64,000 bases of DNA from Wenyingzhuangia marina (GCF_900130035.1 NZ_FQXQ01000004.1:186001-250000); one strand, 5' to 3'. Positions 8,876 through 18,197 are shown, counted from the first letter of the stretch. Numbers and translations are program-made. The notes: generated from the letters alone by a model not told the origin.

Positions 8876-8901
8876 ATGATTTTAATTTTTGGATATGTTG
8901 T

Positions 8902-11751
8902 TTATGCTTCAATATAGCTTTCAATCGGCTCACAAGAACAAACTAAGTTTCTATCACCATATGCATCATCTACTCTACGAACAGTAGGCCAGAATTTATT
9001 ATCAGAAATATTTTCTAATGGATAAGCAGCTTTTTGTCTAGAGTAACTAAAATTCCATTCATCCCCTGTTAACATTTGCAGCGTATGAGGAGCATTCTTT
9101 AATACCGAATTTTCATCATGAATTTCTTGTTCATCAATTTCAGCTTTGATGCTTAACAAAGCATTGATAAAAGTATCTAATTCTTCTTTGTTTTCACTTT
9201 CCGTTGGTTCAATCATTAAAGTTCCAGCAACAGGGAAAGATACGGTTGGAGCATGGAAACCATAATCCATCAAACGTTTCGCCACATCAACAACTTCAAT
9301 TCCTTTGGCTTTAAAAGTTCTAAAATCAACAATCATTTCATGAGCACAGAATCCGTTTTCACCAGAATATAAAATAGAATATTCAGACTCTAATTTTGTT
9401 TTGATGTAATTGGCATTTAAAATAGCATTTTGTGTTGCTGATTTTAATCCTTTTGCTCCTAACATTTTAATGTATCCATAAGAAATCAAACATACCAATG
9501 CAGATCCCCATGGAGCAGATGATACTGCTTTGATAGCATTTTTACCTCCTGTTTTTACTACTGGATTTGATGGCAAGAAAGGTGCAAGGTGTTCTACCAC
9601 ACAAATTGGTCCAACTCCTGGTCCACCACCTCCGTGAGGAATGGCGAATGTTTTGTGTAGGTTTAAATGACAAACATCAGCACCAATGGTAGCAGGATTT
9701 GTTAATCCTACTTGAGCATTCATGTTGGCACCATCCATATAAACTTGTCCACCATTGTCATGAATTAATTGTGTAATTTCTTTAATTCCACTTTCAAAAA
9801 CTCCGTGAGTAGATGGATAAGTAACCATTAAACAAGATAGGTTGTCTTTATGTAAAATGGCTTTTTCTTTTAAATCTTCAAAATCAATATTTCCTTCTTC
9901 TGTAGCTTTGGTAACCACTACTTTCATTCCTGCCATAACAGCAGAAGCGGGGTTGGTACCGTGAGCAGAAGATGGAATTAAACAAATGTGTCTGTGGTGA
10001 TCTCCTCTAGATTCGTGATATGCTTTAATGGCTAATAATCCGGCATATTCTCCCTGTGCACCAGAGTTTGGTTGTAATGATGTTGCATAAAATCCAGTGA
10101 TTTCATTCAAATCATTTTCTAATCCTTTTAAAACTTCTTGATATCCTTGAGCTTGATCAACAGGTACAAATGGGTGAATGTTTCCCCAGTTTGGCCAACT
10201 TAAAGGTAACATTTCTGAAGCTGCATTTAATTTCATGGTACAAGAACCTAAAGAAATCATAGAATGATTTAATGATAAATCTTTACGCTCTAACTTTTTG
10301 ATGTAACGCATCATTGCTGTTTCAGAATGATGAGTATTAAATACAGGATTGGTTAAATAATCAGAAGTTCTTTTAAATTCAGGTTTTACATCCACTTCTT
10401 TTAATTCGTGAATTTCAGTAAAGTTTTTACCAGTAGCTTTGGCTAAAATTCTAACAATTTCATTAATGTCTTCCAAATTGGTAGTTTCATTAATGGCAAT
10501 AGTTACAGAAGTTTCTGAATTGTATAAAAAGTTAACTTGTAATAATTCTGCAATTTCTTTTATTTTACTTGCAGAAGGAACAGTAATGTTTAAAGTATCA
10601 AAAAACACCTTGTTCACTTGTTCAAAACCTAAATTTTTTAAGGTGCTGTGTAAGGTATAGGTATGGTTTAATATTTTATTGGCAATGTATTTTAATCCTT
10701 TTGGACCATGAAAAACAGAATACATACCAGCCATTACCGCTAACAATACTTGAGCAGTACAAATGTTAGAAGTAGCTTTTTCTCTTTTAATGTGTTGTTC
10801 ACGGGTTTGCAAAGCCATGCGCAATGCACGGTTTCCATCAACATCTTTGGTTACACCAATAATTCTACCTGGTAAAGATCTTTTGTATTCTTCTTTGGTA
10901 GCAAAATATGCAGCATGAGGTCCACCATATCCCATAGGAATTCCAAAACGTTGTGTAGTTCCCACTACAACATCTGCTCCCCATTCCCCAGGAGGAGTTA
11001 ATAAAGTTAAACTTAATAAGTCAGCAGCAACTGCTATTCTTGCTTCTGTTTCGTTAGCTTTTTTAACAAAATCAGTATAATCAACTACTTTTCCATTTTT
11101 TCCAGGATATTGAACCAAACCTCCAAAAACATTTTCTGAAAACTCAAAAGTTTCATGGTTTCCAATCACCAAATCAATGTGTAAAGGAGTGGCTCTAGAG
11201 GTTAAAACATCAATGGTTTGAGGTAATACATTCTCTGAAACAAAAAATTGTAAAGCATCTTTTTTCTTTTGATTTCTACTTCTAGTATTAAAAAGTAAAA
11301 TCATGGCTTCAGCAGCAGCAGTTCCCTCATCTAATAAAGAAGCATTGGCTATTTCCATTCCGGTTAAATCCGTTACCATGGTTTGGAAATTTAACAAAGC
11401 TTCCAATCTACCTTGTGCAATTTCTGCTTGGTAAGGTGTATAAGCAGTGTACCATCCCGGATTTTCTAAAATGTTACGCTGAATTACACCAGGAGTAATG
11501 GTAGGGTGGTAGCCTAGTCCAATATAGTTTTTAAATAATTTATTTTTTACAGATAGTTTTTGAATATGATCCATGTATTCATGTTCACTCAAAGCAGGTG
11601 CTAACTGTAATTCATTTTGTAAAAGAATATCTTTTGGAACTGTTTTTTCAATCAACTCTTCAATAGAATTTACATTGATAGCTTTAAGCATTTCAGCTTG
11701 TTCCTCTTGATTAGAACCTATGTGTCTTTGCGCAAAAACATCTGTTTTCAT
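8902..11751 (-). CDS. gcvP: Glycine dehydrogenase (P protein of glycine cleavage system)
   Basis: 949 residues, the single-chain homodimeric form in which the two halves found separately in some bacteria are fused. The N-terminus FAQRHIGSNQEEQAEML is typical. The PLP-binding lysine is Lys700 in HLNLHKTFAIPHGGGGPG, next to the glycine-rich loop. It decarboxylates glycine and passes the aminomethyl group to lipoylated H protein; the T and H genes are not in the window. It has its own terminator and candidate promoter, so it appears monocistronic. Confidence 0.98.
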   Translation of the reverse strand: MKTDVFAQRHIGSNQEEQAEMLKAINVNSIEELIEKTVPKDILLQNELQLAPALSEHEYMDHIQKLSVKNKLFKNYIGLGYHPTITPGVIQRNILENPGWYTAYTPYQAEIAQGRLEALLNFQTMVTDLTGMEIANASLLDEGTAAAEAMILLFNTRSRNQKKKDALQFFVSENVLPQTIDVLTSRATPLHIDLVIGNHETFEFSENVFGGLVQYPGKNGKVVDYTDFVKKANETEARIAVAADLLSLTLLTPPGEWGADVVVGTTQRFGIPMGYGGPHAAYFATKEEYKRSLPGRIIGVTKDVDGNRALRMALQTREQHIKREKATSNICTAQVLLAVMAGMYSVFHGPKGLKYIANKILNHTYTLHSTLKNLGFEQVNKVFFDTLNITVPSASKIKEIAELLQVNFLYNSETSVTIAINETTNLEDINEIVRILAKATGKNFTEIHELKEVDVKPEFKRTSDYLTNPVFNTHHSETAMMRYIKKLERKDLSLNHSMISLGSCTMKLNAASEMLPLSWPNWGNIHPFVPVDQAQGYQEVLKGLENDLNEITGFYATSLQPNSGAQGEYAGLLAIKAYHESRGDHHRHICLIPSSAHGTNPASAVMAGMKVVVTKATEEGNIDFEDLKEKAILHKDNLSCLMVTYPSTHGVFESGIKEITQLIHDNGGQVYMDGANMNAQVGLTNPATIGADVCHLNLHKTFAIPHGGGGPGVGPICVVEHLAPFLPSNPVVKTGGKNAIKAVSSAPWGSALVCLISYGYIKMLGAKGLKSATQNAILNANYIKTKLESEYSILYSGENGFCAHEMIVDFRTFKAKGIEVVDVAKRLMDYGFHAPTVSFPVAGTLMIEPTESENKEELDTFINALLSIKAEIDEQEIHDENSVLKNAPHTLQMLTGDEWNFSYSRQKAAYPLENISDNKFWPTVRRVDDAYGDRNLVCSCEPIESYIEA

Positions 11752-11779
11752 AAACGAAAAAATAATTATTTTGAAGCCA

Positions 11780-11787
11780 CAAAAATA
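11780..11787 (-). promoter_or_regulatory. Putative gcvP promoter -7 box
   Basis: Minus strand TATTTTTG, 29 bp upstream of the gcvP start. It lies only 16 bp from the divergent -7 box at 11804-11811. Confidence 0.45.
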
Positions 11788-11803
11788 CGGATAATAAAAG
11801 TTT

Positions 11804-11811
11804 TATTTTTG
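11804..11811 (+). promoter_or_regulatory. Putative -7 box for the UbiA-like gene
   Basis: Plus strand TATTTTTG, 60 bp upstream of the start at 11872 and divergent from the gcvP box. Confidence 0.4.
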
Positions 11812-11871
11812 TTCTATTGTCAAATGTTTTAACCAATTTTGATAGTTATTGTTGATAAGTATAAATAAACG

Positions 11872-12696
11872 ATGAAATTTTTAAAGGCCCTTTTTCAGTT
11901 TTATGTCTATAGCAATTTGCATGTGTCTATTGCAGTGGCTTGTTTGGTGATGAGTGTTGGTTTTTTGTTTGGGGTAGAAGTAAGTCACGAAGCATTGTTG
12001 TTAATGTGTGCTACTTTTGTTTCTTATCATTTAATTAGATTTTTAAATAGATATAAATACGGGAAAAAGCATTTGTTAGATGTATTCAGTAACCAATATA
12101 AAGCTCTCATTTATATAATGATTAGCGCTGCAATGGTTGTTGGACTGTATGAGTTATTGCAGTTAGAAATAATTCAGTTCTTACATTTATTCCCTTTTGT
12201 AATTCTGACATTGTTATATGCTTATAGTTTTATAGGTAAAAATGGAATTAGACATTCTATTCGTTTTATTCCTGGAATAAAAATATTTGTGATTGCTTTT
12301 GTTTGGGCAGGAACAGTAGTCTTTTTTCCGGTAACTTCATTTGTTCCTTTTGACGTTAATCACGTAATATATTTTTTAGGATTGATGTTCTTTGTGGTGG
12401 TGTTAACGATTCCTTTTGATATTAGAGATTTGGCTTTTGATGAAAAAAGCATTAGAACTTTGCCTATGCTTTTAGGAGTAAAAGGAGTAAAAGTTTTGGG
12501 CGTTTTTTTATTACTACTTTCTTTATTAATACATTGGTATGTTTTTGGGAATGATGGATTTTATCAATTTTTAATCACCTCTTTAGTTTTAGTTTTTTTA
12601 TTATTTTTTGCTAAAGAAGAACAATCTAAATATTACGCTTCTTTTTGGGTAGAAGGAATTCCGATATTATATTATTTACTTCTATTATACGCATAA
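11872..12696 (+). CDS. UbiA-like prenyltransferase family membrane protein
   Basis: 274 residues with about eight hydrophobic segments. The second Asp-rich motif of UbiA-type intramembrane prenyltransferases is recognisable near residue 186 as FDIRDLAFDE followed by RTLPMLLGVKG. The first motif is poorly conserved: the matching loop reads FLNRYKYGKKHLLD rather than NDxxDxxxD. The protein may therefore be a divergent or inactive relative, and no quinone or heme gene lies nearby to suggest a substrate. It is a single gene between gcvP and a bidirectional terminator. Confidence 0.7.
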   Translation: MKFLKALFQFYVYSNLHVSIAVACLVMSVGFLFGVEVSHEALLLMCATFVSYHLIRFLNRYKYGKKHLLDVFSNQYKALIYIMISAAMVVGLYELLQLEIIQFLHLFPFVILTLLYAYSFIGKNGIRHSIRFIPGIKIFVIAFVWAGTVVFFPVTSFVPFDVNHVIYFLGLMFFVVVLTIPFDIRDLAFDEKSIRTLPMLLGVKGVKVLGVFLLLLSLLIHWYVFGNDGFYQFLITSLVLVFLLFFAKEEQSKYYASFWVEGIPILYYLLLLYA

Positions 12697-12724
12697 AAAA
12701 AGCACCTAATTAGGTGCTTTTTTT
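12695..12724. terminator. Bidirectional terminator
   Basis: Perfect inverted repeat with core AAGCACCTAATTAGGTGCTT flanked by A- and T-runs, between the convergent UbiA-like and YceI-family genes. Confidence 0.88.
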
Positions 12725-12742
12725 ATGTATGTTTTTTTGAGT

Positions 12743-13342
12743 TTAGAAATTTAAGACTGCATCTAAATCTACAGTATCCCAAGTTTTACTAATTCCATCT
12801 TCACCAGTGTGTAATAATTCACAGGCTTTGTGTAAAGACTCTAATGCCTTTTGAGCATGCCATGTGTTTAAATCTAAGGTAGCTTTTAAGTAAGCTGTTT
12901 TTCCTTGAATATCTAATGTAAATGGTAAATCGTGGGTTTCATTATTCATGGTTAAAGAAATAACTCCTCCATCTTTTGATGTTTTGGTTACTGTACCAGA
13001 AAGCATCTCTGTATTATCCATCACCCCAAAAAATAATGTTTTAAGTTTGGTGTCCCTAGAGTCATCATTACTAAAAATACTGCTAACAGGAATAGAAAAT
13101 TCAACTCCATCTAAAGCTTCTTCAATTGATTCAGCTGCTTGATTATTAGAGATATTTACCGTTTGCATTTGTCCATTCACTCCTTTTTTACTAGTGAATT
13201 TATAACCTATCCAATTTACAATAGCTGTTTCAGCATCTAATTGGTAGGTTGGTACTTCAGCTTTTTTTTCGTTTTCTTTTTTTGATGGTTTACATGCTGC
13301 AAGTGTTGCAACAGCCAATAAAATAAGTGCTACTTTTTTCAT
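12743..13342 (-). CDS. YceI-family lipoprotein
   Basis: 199 residues. A lipoprotein signal ends at LAAC (Cys17), followed by a charged linker and a YceI-like domain: YQLDAETAIVNWIGYKF at the start, FSIPVSSIFSNDD in the middle and a C-terminal DLDAVLNF strand. YceI proteins are beta-barrel lipocalin-like folds that bind isoprenoids or other amphiphiles. The start overlaps the stop of the acyl-CoA-binding protein gene by 4 bp (ATGA type), so the two are translationally coupled at the end of the ftsH-cdsA-psd operon. The ligand is unknown. Confidence 0.87.
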   Translation of the reverse strand: MKKVALILLAVATLAACKPSKKENEKKAEVPTYQLDAETAIVNWIGYKFTSKKGVNGQMQTVNISNNQAAESIEEALDGVEFSIPVSSIFSNDDSRDTKLKTLFFGVMDNTEMLSGTVTKTSKDGGVISLTMNNETHDLPFTLDIQGKTAYLKATLDLNTWHAQKALESLHKACELLHTGEDGISKTWDTVDLDAVLNF

Positions 13343-13617
13343 GATATCTTTTGATTTGTATATTTTTCTACGAGTTTAATATATTCTTTTTGAGCTTGTT
13401 TAGGGGAAATACCTCTTAACTGCATCCAAGCATTATATTTAAATGAGCTCCTTAAATCTTGATCTTGATTTGCATTAAAGCTAAAATCATCACCTTTGGT
13501 CGCTTGTTTGTAGTATGCGTAGAATTCTAACATAATATCCGGCGGAAGTGTTTCCATTTCTAACGCCAATTTAACCGCTTTGTTAAAGCGTTCTTTTAAT
13601 AAAGAATCATTACTCAT
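13339..13617 (-). CDS. Acyl-CoA-binding protein
   Basis: 92 residues, the typical size of a four-helix acyl-CoA-binding protein. Motifs are FNKAVKLA, the core LEFYAYYKQATKGD, and the KYNAWMQLRGISPKQAQKEYI segment that contacts the CoA and acyl chain in eukaryotic homologues. Such proteins hold long-chain acyl-CoA in the cytosol. Location 12 bp after psd and overlapping the YceI gene suggests a role in membrane lipid supply. ACBPs are uncommon in bacteria as a whole but occur in Bacteroidota. Confidence 0.93.
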   Translation of the reverse strand: MSNDSLLKERFNKAVKLALEMETLPPDIMLEFYAYYKQATKGDDFSFNANQDQDLRSSFKYNAWMQLRGISPKQAQKEYIKLVEKYTNQKIS

Positions 13618-13629
13618 AAATTATAAAAA

Positions 13630-14283
13630 TTATAAAGATGCAATTACATCTTCTGCACCTTTCACTGTTTGATTTAAAGATACATTAATTTTAGAATTTA
13701 AAGGTAAAAATAAGTCAACTCTTGATCCAAATTTAATAAACCCAGCATCAGTTCCTTGTAGTACTTCTGTACCTTCAACGGCATAGTTTACAATTCTTTT
13801 TGCTAGGGCTCCGGCAATCTGTCTGTATAACACTTCACCAAATGTAGCATTTTCTACTACAATACTTGTACGTTCGTTTTCTTCAGACGCTTTCGGGTGC
13901 CATGCAACTAAATATTTACCAGGATGATATTTGCTATATTTTACCAATCCACTTAAACCATATCTTGTAACGTGTACATTTAATGGGCTCATAAAAATAG
14001 AAACCTGTAATCTTTTGTCTTTAAAATATTCAGGTTCATATACCTCTTCTATTACAACAACCTTGCCATCAACAGGTGCTACGACATGATTTTCTGATAC
14101 ATTGGTCTTTCTCTTAGGATTTCTAAAAAATTGCAATACAATTACTATAAAAAATACTAAAACAGTATAGATAATGTATTGTAACCAAGGTAAATCTTCT
14201 AATAGAAAGTAAGTTAAGTCTGTACCGATTAATGCTAGAATTAATGTAGCTAAAATGATGGTTTTTCCTTCTTTGTGAAACAT
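13630..14283 (-). CDS. psd: Phosphatidylserine decarboxylase, short form
   Basis: 217 residues, the short Psd class. An N-terminal hydrophobic hairpin (two segments within residues 1-50) anchors it in the inner membrane. VAPVDGKVVVIEE and FMSPLNVHVTRYGLSG are family blocks. The self-cleavage site lies in KFGSRVDLFLP, with Gly186-Ser187 giving the pyruvoyl group; the FGS form replaces LGST of the enterobacterial enzyme. It makes phosphatidylethanolamine. It starts 3 bp after the cdsA stop codon, matching the order of the pathway (CDP-diacylglycerol, then PS, then PE); the PS synthase gene is not here. Confidence 0.95.
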   Translation of the reverse strand: MFHKEGKTIILATLILALIGTDLTYFLLEDLPWLQYIIYTVLVFFIVIVLQFFRNPKRKTNVSENHVVAPVDGKVVVIEEVYEPEYFKDKRLQVSIFMSPLNVHVTRYGLSGLVKYSKYHPGKYLVAWHPKASEENERTSIVVENATFGEVLYRQIAGALAKRIVNYAVEGTEVLQGTDAGFIKFGSRVDLFLPLNSKINVSLNQTVKGAEDVIASL

Positions 14284-14286
14284 AGT

Positions 14287-15114
14287 TTATGAAATTAGTT
14301 GTAAGTAAAAATATATAAAAGGAGAGGCAAAAACCAAACTGTCAAAACGATCTAAGACACCTCCATGACCGGGAATTAAATTCCCACTATCTTTAATGTT
14401 TGCAGCACGTTTAAACATAGATTCTACCAAATCTCCTAGGCTACCAAAAATACTGATAACAAAGCTTAATCCAAGCCATTGAATTAATGAAAATTGTGTG
14501 AAATATATAGATAAAATACTTGCTGTAATTAATGTTAAAAGTAGCCCACCCACAGAACCTTCAATAGTTTTGTTTGGAGAAATTCTTTCAAATAATTTAG
14601 TTTTACCAATACTCTTCCCAGTTAAATAAGCAAAAGTGTCTGTAGACCAAACCAAAATAATGCAACCTAAAAAAGTGGTTCCTTCATATGTGTGAGTTTC
14701 ATTACAAAAAGGAATGGCTAATATGATGGTGAAAGGAAGTATGGCATATAAATATGTTAAAAATACAACCCCAAGATCTGTAAATGGTGATTTGTTTACT
14801 CTTTTAAATAATACAATTAAAAAAGCTACAAATAGTAGAACGTATATAAATGCTGAGTTTGTTTCTGGTATAGAAACAGAATCACTTAGGTTAAAATGCT
14901 CTTTTAAAATAGTAATGCTCCCTGCAGATAATACAAACGAAAAGATACCAAGAATATTAAAAAACGGTGTTTTGTAGTTGCTTAGTTTTTGAAACTCATA
15001 TATAGCAACCAACATAAAAAAGAAAAACAAAATGTAAAAAGTAATACTGCTATATAATGTTGCAGATACTAGTATGGCAACAAAAACAATTCCTGAAAGA
15101 GCTCTTTGCAACAT
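14287..15114 (-). CDS. cdsA: Phosphatidate cytidylyltransferase
   Basis: 275 residues with about eight membrane segments. The C-terminal CDS signature is clear: SPNKTIEGSVGG, then GDLVESMFKRAANIKDSG and PGHGGVLDRFDSL, which carry the metal-binding acidic residues. It makes CDP-diacylglycerol from phosphatidate and CTP in the inner membrane, the branch point for PE and anionic phospholipids. It lies between the LUD-domain gene (9 bp) and psd (3 bp) in one transcription unit. Confidence 0.97.
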   Translation of the reverse strand: MLQRALSGIVFVAILVSATLYSSITFYILFFFFMLVAIYEFQKLSNYKTPFFNILGIFSFVLSAGSITILKEHFNLSDSVSIPETNSAFIYVLLFVAFLIVLFKRVNKSPFTDLGVVFLTYLYAILPFTIILAIPFCNETHTYEGTTFLGCIILVWSTDTFAYLTGKSIGKTKLFERISPNKTIEGSVGGLLLTLITASILSIYFTQFSLIQWLGLSFVISIFGSLGDLVESMFKRAANIKDSGNLIPGHGGVLDRFDSLVFASPFIYFYLQLIS

Positions 15115-15123
15115 AATTATATA

Positions 15124-15717
15124 TTATAAATCTTCAATTAAGATAAGGTAGGTGTTTTTAGAATTAGAAAGTCCATAATTTAAGAAGTTTTCCTTTTTCT
15201 CATCATTACCATAGCTTTTAATTTCGCAAATATTACTAGGTATTTTTTCTTTACAGCTGGCTTTGATTCCTGTTAAACCTTCCCCCATGTTTTTTACTAT
15301 TTGACTAGTAGTGGCCATTACAATAAAATTGCTATTTAATTCAATCAATTTCATTTCTTTAATCTGATTAGAAGAAACCATGATGTTTCCAGAATCAGCA
15401 ACCAAATGTTCGCAAGTAGTAAAAAAAGGACTATTATAGTTAGAGGAAGAAATAGGTGTTTTTGTTTTTTTAGAAAACTCAATCAGTTTTTCTTGAACAC
15501 AAGAAACTTGTTGCCAATTATTCTCTTTTAGTATTCTTGTGAAAATTTCTAGAGCTTCACTTTCGGAAATGCAGTATAAAAATTTACCACCTTTATTAAT
15601 GAAGTTGTTAACAAACAAATCATCTAAAGACAAAACAACGGGATGTTCGTTGATTTTTTTGTCTTTAGATGATGGTTTAGATTTTGAATTTTTAAAAAGT
15701 TTATCGAATAAACCCAT
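15124..15717 (-). CDS. LUD domain (LutC/YkgG-like) protein
   Basis: 197 residues. A basic N-terminal stretch precedes a LUD-type fold: GNIMVSSNQ in the middle, then FIVMATTSQIVKNMGEG and the final TYLILIEDL, which resemble LutC/YkgG proteins of L-lactate utilisation. No lutA or lutB is adjacent; instead the gene sits between ftsH and cdsA, a placement I recall from other Flavobacteriia, so its role is probably unrelated to lactate. No catalytic residues can be named. Confidence 0.7.
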   Translation of the reverse strand: MGLFDKLFKNSKSKPSSKDKKINEHPVVLSLDDLFVNNFINKGGKFLYCISESEALEIFTRILKENNWQQVSCVQEKLIEFSKKTKTPISSSNYNSPFFTTCEHLVADSGNIMVSSNQIKEMKLIELNSNFIVMATTSQIVKNMGEGLTGIKASCKEKIPSNICEIKSYGNDEKKENFLNYGLSNSKNTYLILIEDL

Positions 15718-15744
15718 ATAAATAAATTCTTCCTTTATTGAGGT

Positions 15745-17748
15745 TTAATGTTTTACCTCAGAATTATTTTCTTCTGTTTCTTCTTGTTCTTTAAGTTTTT
15801 TCTCCAATATCTCACTTTCAGATAAAAAAGCTCTTTCTCCAAAAATTTTAATCAAATCATCTTTAAAGATAACTTCTTTTTCTAACAATCGCTCAGCCAA
15901 TTCAGTTAATTTGTCTTTATTATCTGTTAAAATTTGAATAGCTCTTTGATATTGTTGTTCAATTAAAGCGCTAATTTCTTCATCAATTAACTTGGCTGTT
16001 GTTTCACTATATGGTTTTGTAAACCCATATTCTTGACCACTAGAATCGTAATAAGTTAAGTTTCCAATTTTTTCACTTAAACCATAAATACTTACCATGG
16101 CTCTTGCTTGTTTGGTTACTTTTTCTAAGTCACTTAGTGCTCCTGTAGAAATTTTATTAAACATAATTTTTTCTGCAGCTCTACCTGCTAAAGTAGCACA
16201 CATTTCGTCAAGCATTTGTTCTGTTTGAACAATCATTCTTTCTTCTGGTAAGTACCAGGCCGCCCCTAAAGATTGACCTCTAGGAACAATAGTTACTTTT
16301 ACCAGTGGAGCAGCATGTTCTAACATCCAACTAGCAGTAGCGTGTCCAGCTTCGTGGAAAGCAATGGTTTTCTTTTCTTTAACAGAAATGATTTTATTTT
16401 TCTTTTCTAAACCTCCAACAATTCTGTCAACAGAGTCTAAGAAGTCTTCATTTTCAATAGATTCTTTTCCTTTACGAGCAGCCATTAAAGCAGCTTCGTT
16501 ACAAAGATTAGCAATATCAGCTCCAGAAAAACCAGGTGTTTGTTGAGCTAAAAAGTCAATTTTAACATCATTACCTAGTTTTAAAGGCTTTAGGTGAACG
16601 TTAAATATAGCACTACGTTCGTTTAAATCTGGCAAATCAACATAAATTTGTCTATCAAATCTACCTGCACGCATTAAAGCTTTGTCTAAAACATCTGCAC
16701 GGTTGGTAGCTGCAATAACAATTACGTTTACATCGGTACCAAAACCATCCATTTCAGTTAACAATTGGTTTAATGTGTTTTCGCGTTCATCATTACCACC
16801 TGTCATGTTGTTTTTCCCCCTAGCTCTACCAATAGCATCGATTTCATCAATAAAAATAATAGAAGGAGATTTTTGTGCAGCTTGTTTAAATAAATCTCTT
16901 ACTCTAGATGCACCAACTCCTACAAACATTTCTACAAAATCAGAACCTGATAAAGAGAAAAAAGGAACCCCAGCTTCTCCAGCAACAGCTTTTGCTAATA
17001 AGGTTTTTCCAGTTCCAGGAGGTCCTACTAATAAAGCCCCTTTAGGTATTTTACCTCCTAAGTTTGTATATTTTTCAGGACTTTTTAAGAAGTCTACAAT
17101 TTCTTGTACTTCTTCTTTAGCACCTACAAGACCAGCAACATCTTTAAAAGAAACTTTTACCTTTTGTTTTTCATCAAATAATTTAGCTTTAGACTTACCA
17201 ATGTTAAAAATTTGACCACCAGCACCGCCACCAGCACCACCACCAGACATTCTTCTCATAAAGAAAATCCATAAACCTAAAATTAAGATGAATGGTAAGA
17301 AACCTAAAATTGAGTCAAAAAGATCTGTTTTATTAACGTTTTTAAGGTCAATATCTAGATTGTATTTTTCTTTGTTTTCTTTTATGGTATTCTCAAAGTT
17401 TTCTAAACTACCAAAGTTGTAAGTCAATACAGGTTTTGCATTATTAACCCATGGCAAAGACTCATCTTTATTGTTAGCACTAAATTCTTTTTGAGCTTCT
17501 TCAGTTAAATGAATTTCTGCATAATCATTATTAACAATTAAAATATTTTTAATGCTGTTAGCACGTAATAAATCTTCAAATTTATTTCTAGAAATATCTG
17601 TATTGGTTATGTTATTACCAAAAAAGTTAAAAGATATAATAACAGCAATAATAACAGCGTATATCCAATAAGAATTGAATTTTGGTTTAAACCCGTTTGG
17701 ATTAGGCTTAGGTTGGTTTTTTGGTTCTTTGTTCATTTGTTTTTGCAT
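15745..17748 (-). CDS. ftsH: ATP-dependent zinc metalloprotease FtsH
   Basis: 667 residues from the chosen start. Order: two membrane segments with a periplasmic domain between them (about residues 25-160), a Gly-rich linker, AAA+ domain with Walker A GPPGTGKT and Walker B FIDEIDAIGRA, second region of homology ATNRADVLDKAL, and peptidase M41 with HEAGH (465-469). It degrades membrane proteins and short-lived regulators at the inner membrane. The frame is open to 17838, but that overlaps rsfS; starts at 17748 (MQKQMNKE) or 17736 (MNKEPKNQ) are both possible. It follows rsfS by 10 bp. Confidence 0.96.
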   Translation of the reverse strand: MQKQMNKEPKNQPKPNPNGFKPKFNSYWIYAVIIAVIISFNFFGNNITNTDISRNKFEDLLRANSIKNILIVNNDYAEIHLTEEAQKEFSANNKDESLPWVNNAKPVLTYNFGSLENFENTIKENKEKYNLDIDLKNVNKTDLFDSILGFLPFILILGLWIFFMRRMSGGGAGGGAGGQIFNIGKSKAKLFDEKQKVKVSFKDVAGLVGAKEEVQEIVDFLKSPEKYTNLGGKIPKGALLVGPPGTGKTLLAKAVAGEAGVPFFSLSGSDFVEMFVGVGASRVRDLFKQAAQKSPSIIFIDEIDAIGRARGKNNMTGGNDERENTLNQLLTEMDGFGTDVNVIVIAATNRADVLDKALMRAGRFDRQIYVDLPDLNERSAIFNVHLKPLKLGNDVKIDFLAQQTPGFSGADIANLCNEAALMAARKGKESIENEDFLDSVDRIVGGLEKKNKIISVKEKKTIAFHEAGHATASWMLEHAAPLVKVTIVPRGQSLGAAWYLPEERMIVQTEQMLDEMCATLAGRAAEKIMFNKISTGALSDLEKVTKQARAMVSIYGLSEKIGNLTYYDSSGQEYGFTKPYSETTAKLIDEEISALIEQQYQRAIQILTDNKDKLTELAERLLEKEVIFKDDLIKIFGERAFLSESEILEKKLKEQEETEENNSEVKH

Positions 17749-17758
17749 GCTTTTGTGA

Positions 17759-18121
17759 TTATGAAATCTTAGTGATTTTAGCATCACCCCATAATCCTTC
17801 AATATCATAAAGTTCTCTGACAGGTTTTTGGAAGACATGTACTACAACATGTATATAATCTAGTAAAATCCAGTTTGCTTGAGATTCTCCTTCTACATGA
17901 AAAGGTTTTTCTTGAGCTTCTTTACCAACTATTTTTTGAATTGACCCTGAAATAGCGCTTACGTGGGTGTTTGAGGTACCTGATGCCACTATAAAATAGT
18001 CACAAACAGTGTTCTCTATTTCTCGTAAATCTATCAATTGGATATTCTCTCCTTTTACTTCGTCAATTCCCTTTAAAATGGTACTAATTAATTGATCAGT
18101 ACTTACGTGTTTTTTAGACAT
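17759..18121 (-). CDS. rsfS: Ribosomal silencing factor RsfS
   Basis: 120 residues, full length for RsfS/YbeB/Iojap. The conserved core is visible: IQLIDLREIENTVCDYFIVASGTS, HVEGESQANWILLDYIHVVVHVF and the final YDIEGLWGDAK. It binds ribosomal protein L14 and blocks subunit joining during starvation. It is the first gene of the rsfS-ftsH-LUD-cdsA-psd-ACBP-YceI operon and has a good -7 box upstream. Confidence 0.96.
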   Translation of the reverse strand: MSKKHVSTDQLISTILKGIDEVKGENIQLIDLREIENTVCDYFIVASGTSNTHVSAISGSIQKIVGKEAQEKPFHVEGESQANWILLDYIHVVVHVFQKPVRELYDIEGLWGDAKITKIS

Positions 18122-18143
18122 TAAAAAATCTTTAGTTTTGCTG

Positions 18144-18151
18144 CAAAGTTA
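18144..18151 (-). promoter_or_regulatory. Putative rsfS-ftsH operon promoter -7 box
   Basis: Minus strand TAACTTTG, a full TAnnTTTG match 23 bp upstream of the rsfS start codon. Confidence 0.5.
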
Positions 18152-18197
18152 TCGTTTTTTAAATGATAACTTACACTAATATAATTATAATTTATTT

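Larger units (their letters stand above)
8530..8901. other. Intergenic region, no gene seen
   Basis: 372 bp between gcvP and pdhA. It holds the gcvP terminator (8842-8875) and a candidate pdhA -7 box (8604-8611). The middle (about 8640-8830) is T-rich with homopolymer runs and shows no convincing ORF or structured RNA. Confidence 0.6.

Noticed and set aside
16682-17215. Plus-strand frame of 177 residues
   Set aside because: Antisense to the FtsH AAA+ domain, which is strongly conserved; no promoter or homology supports a gene.
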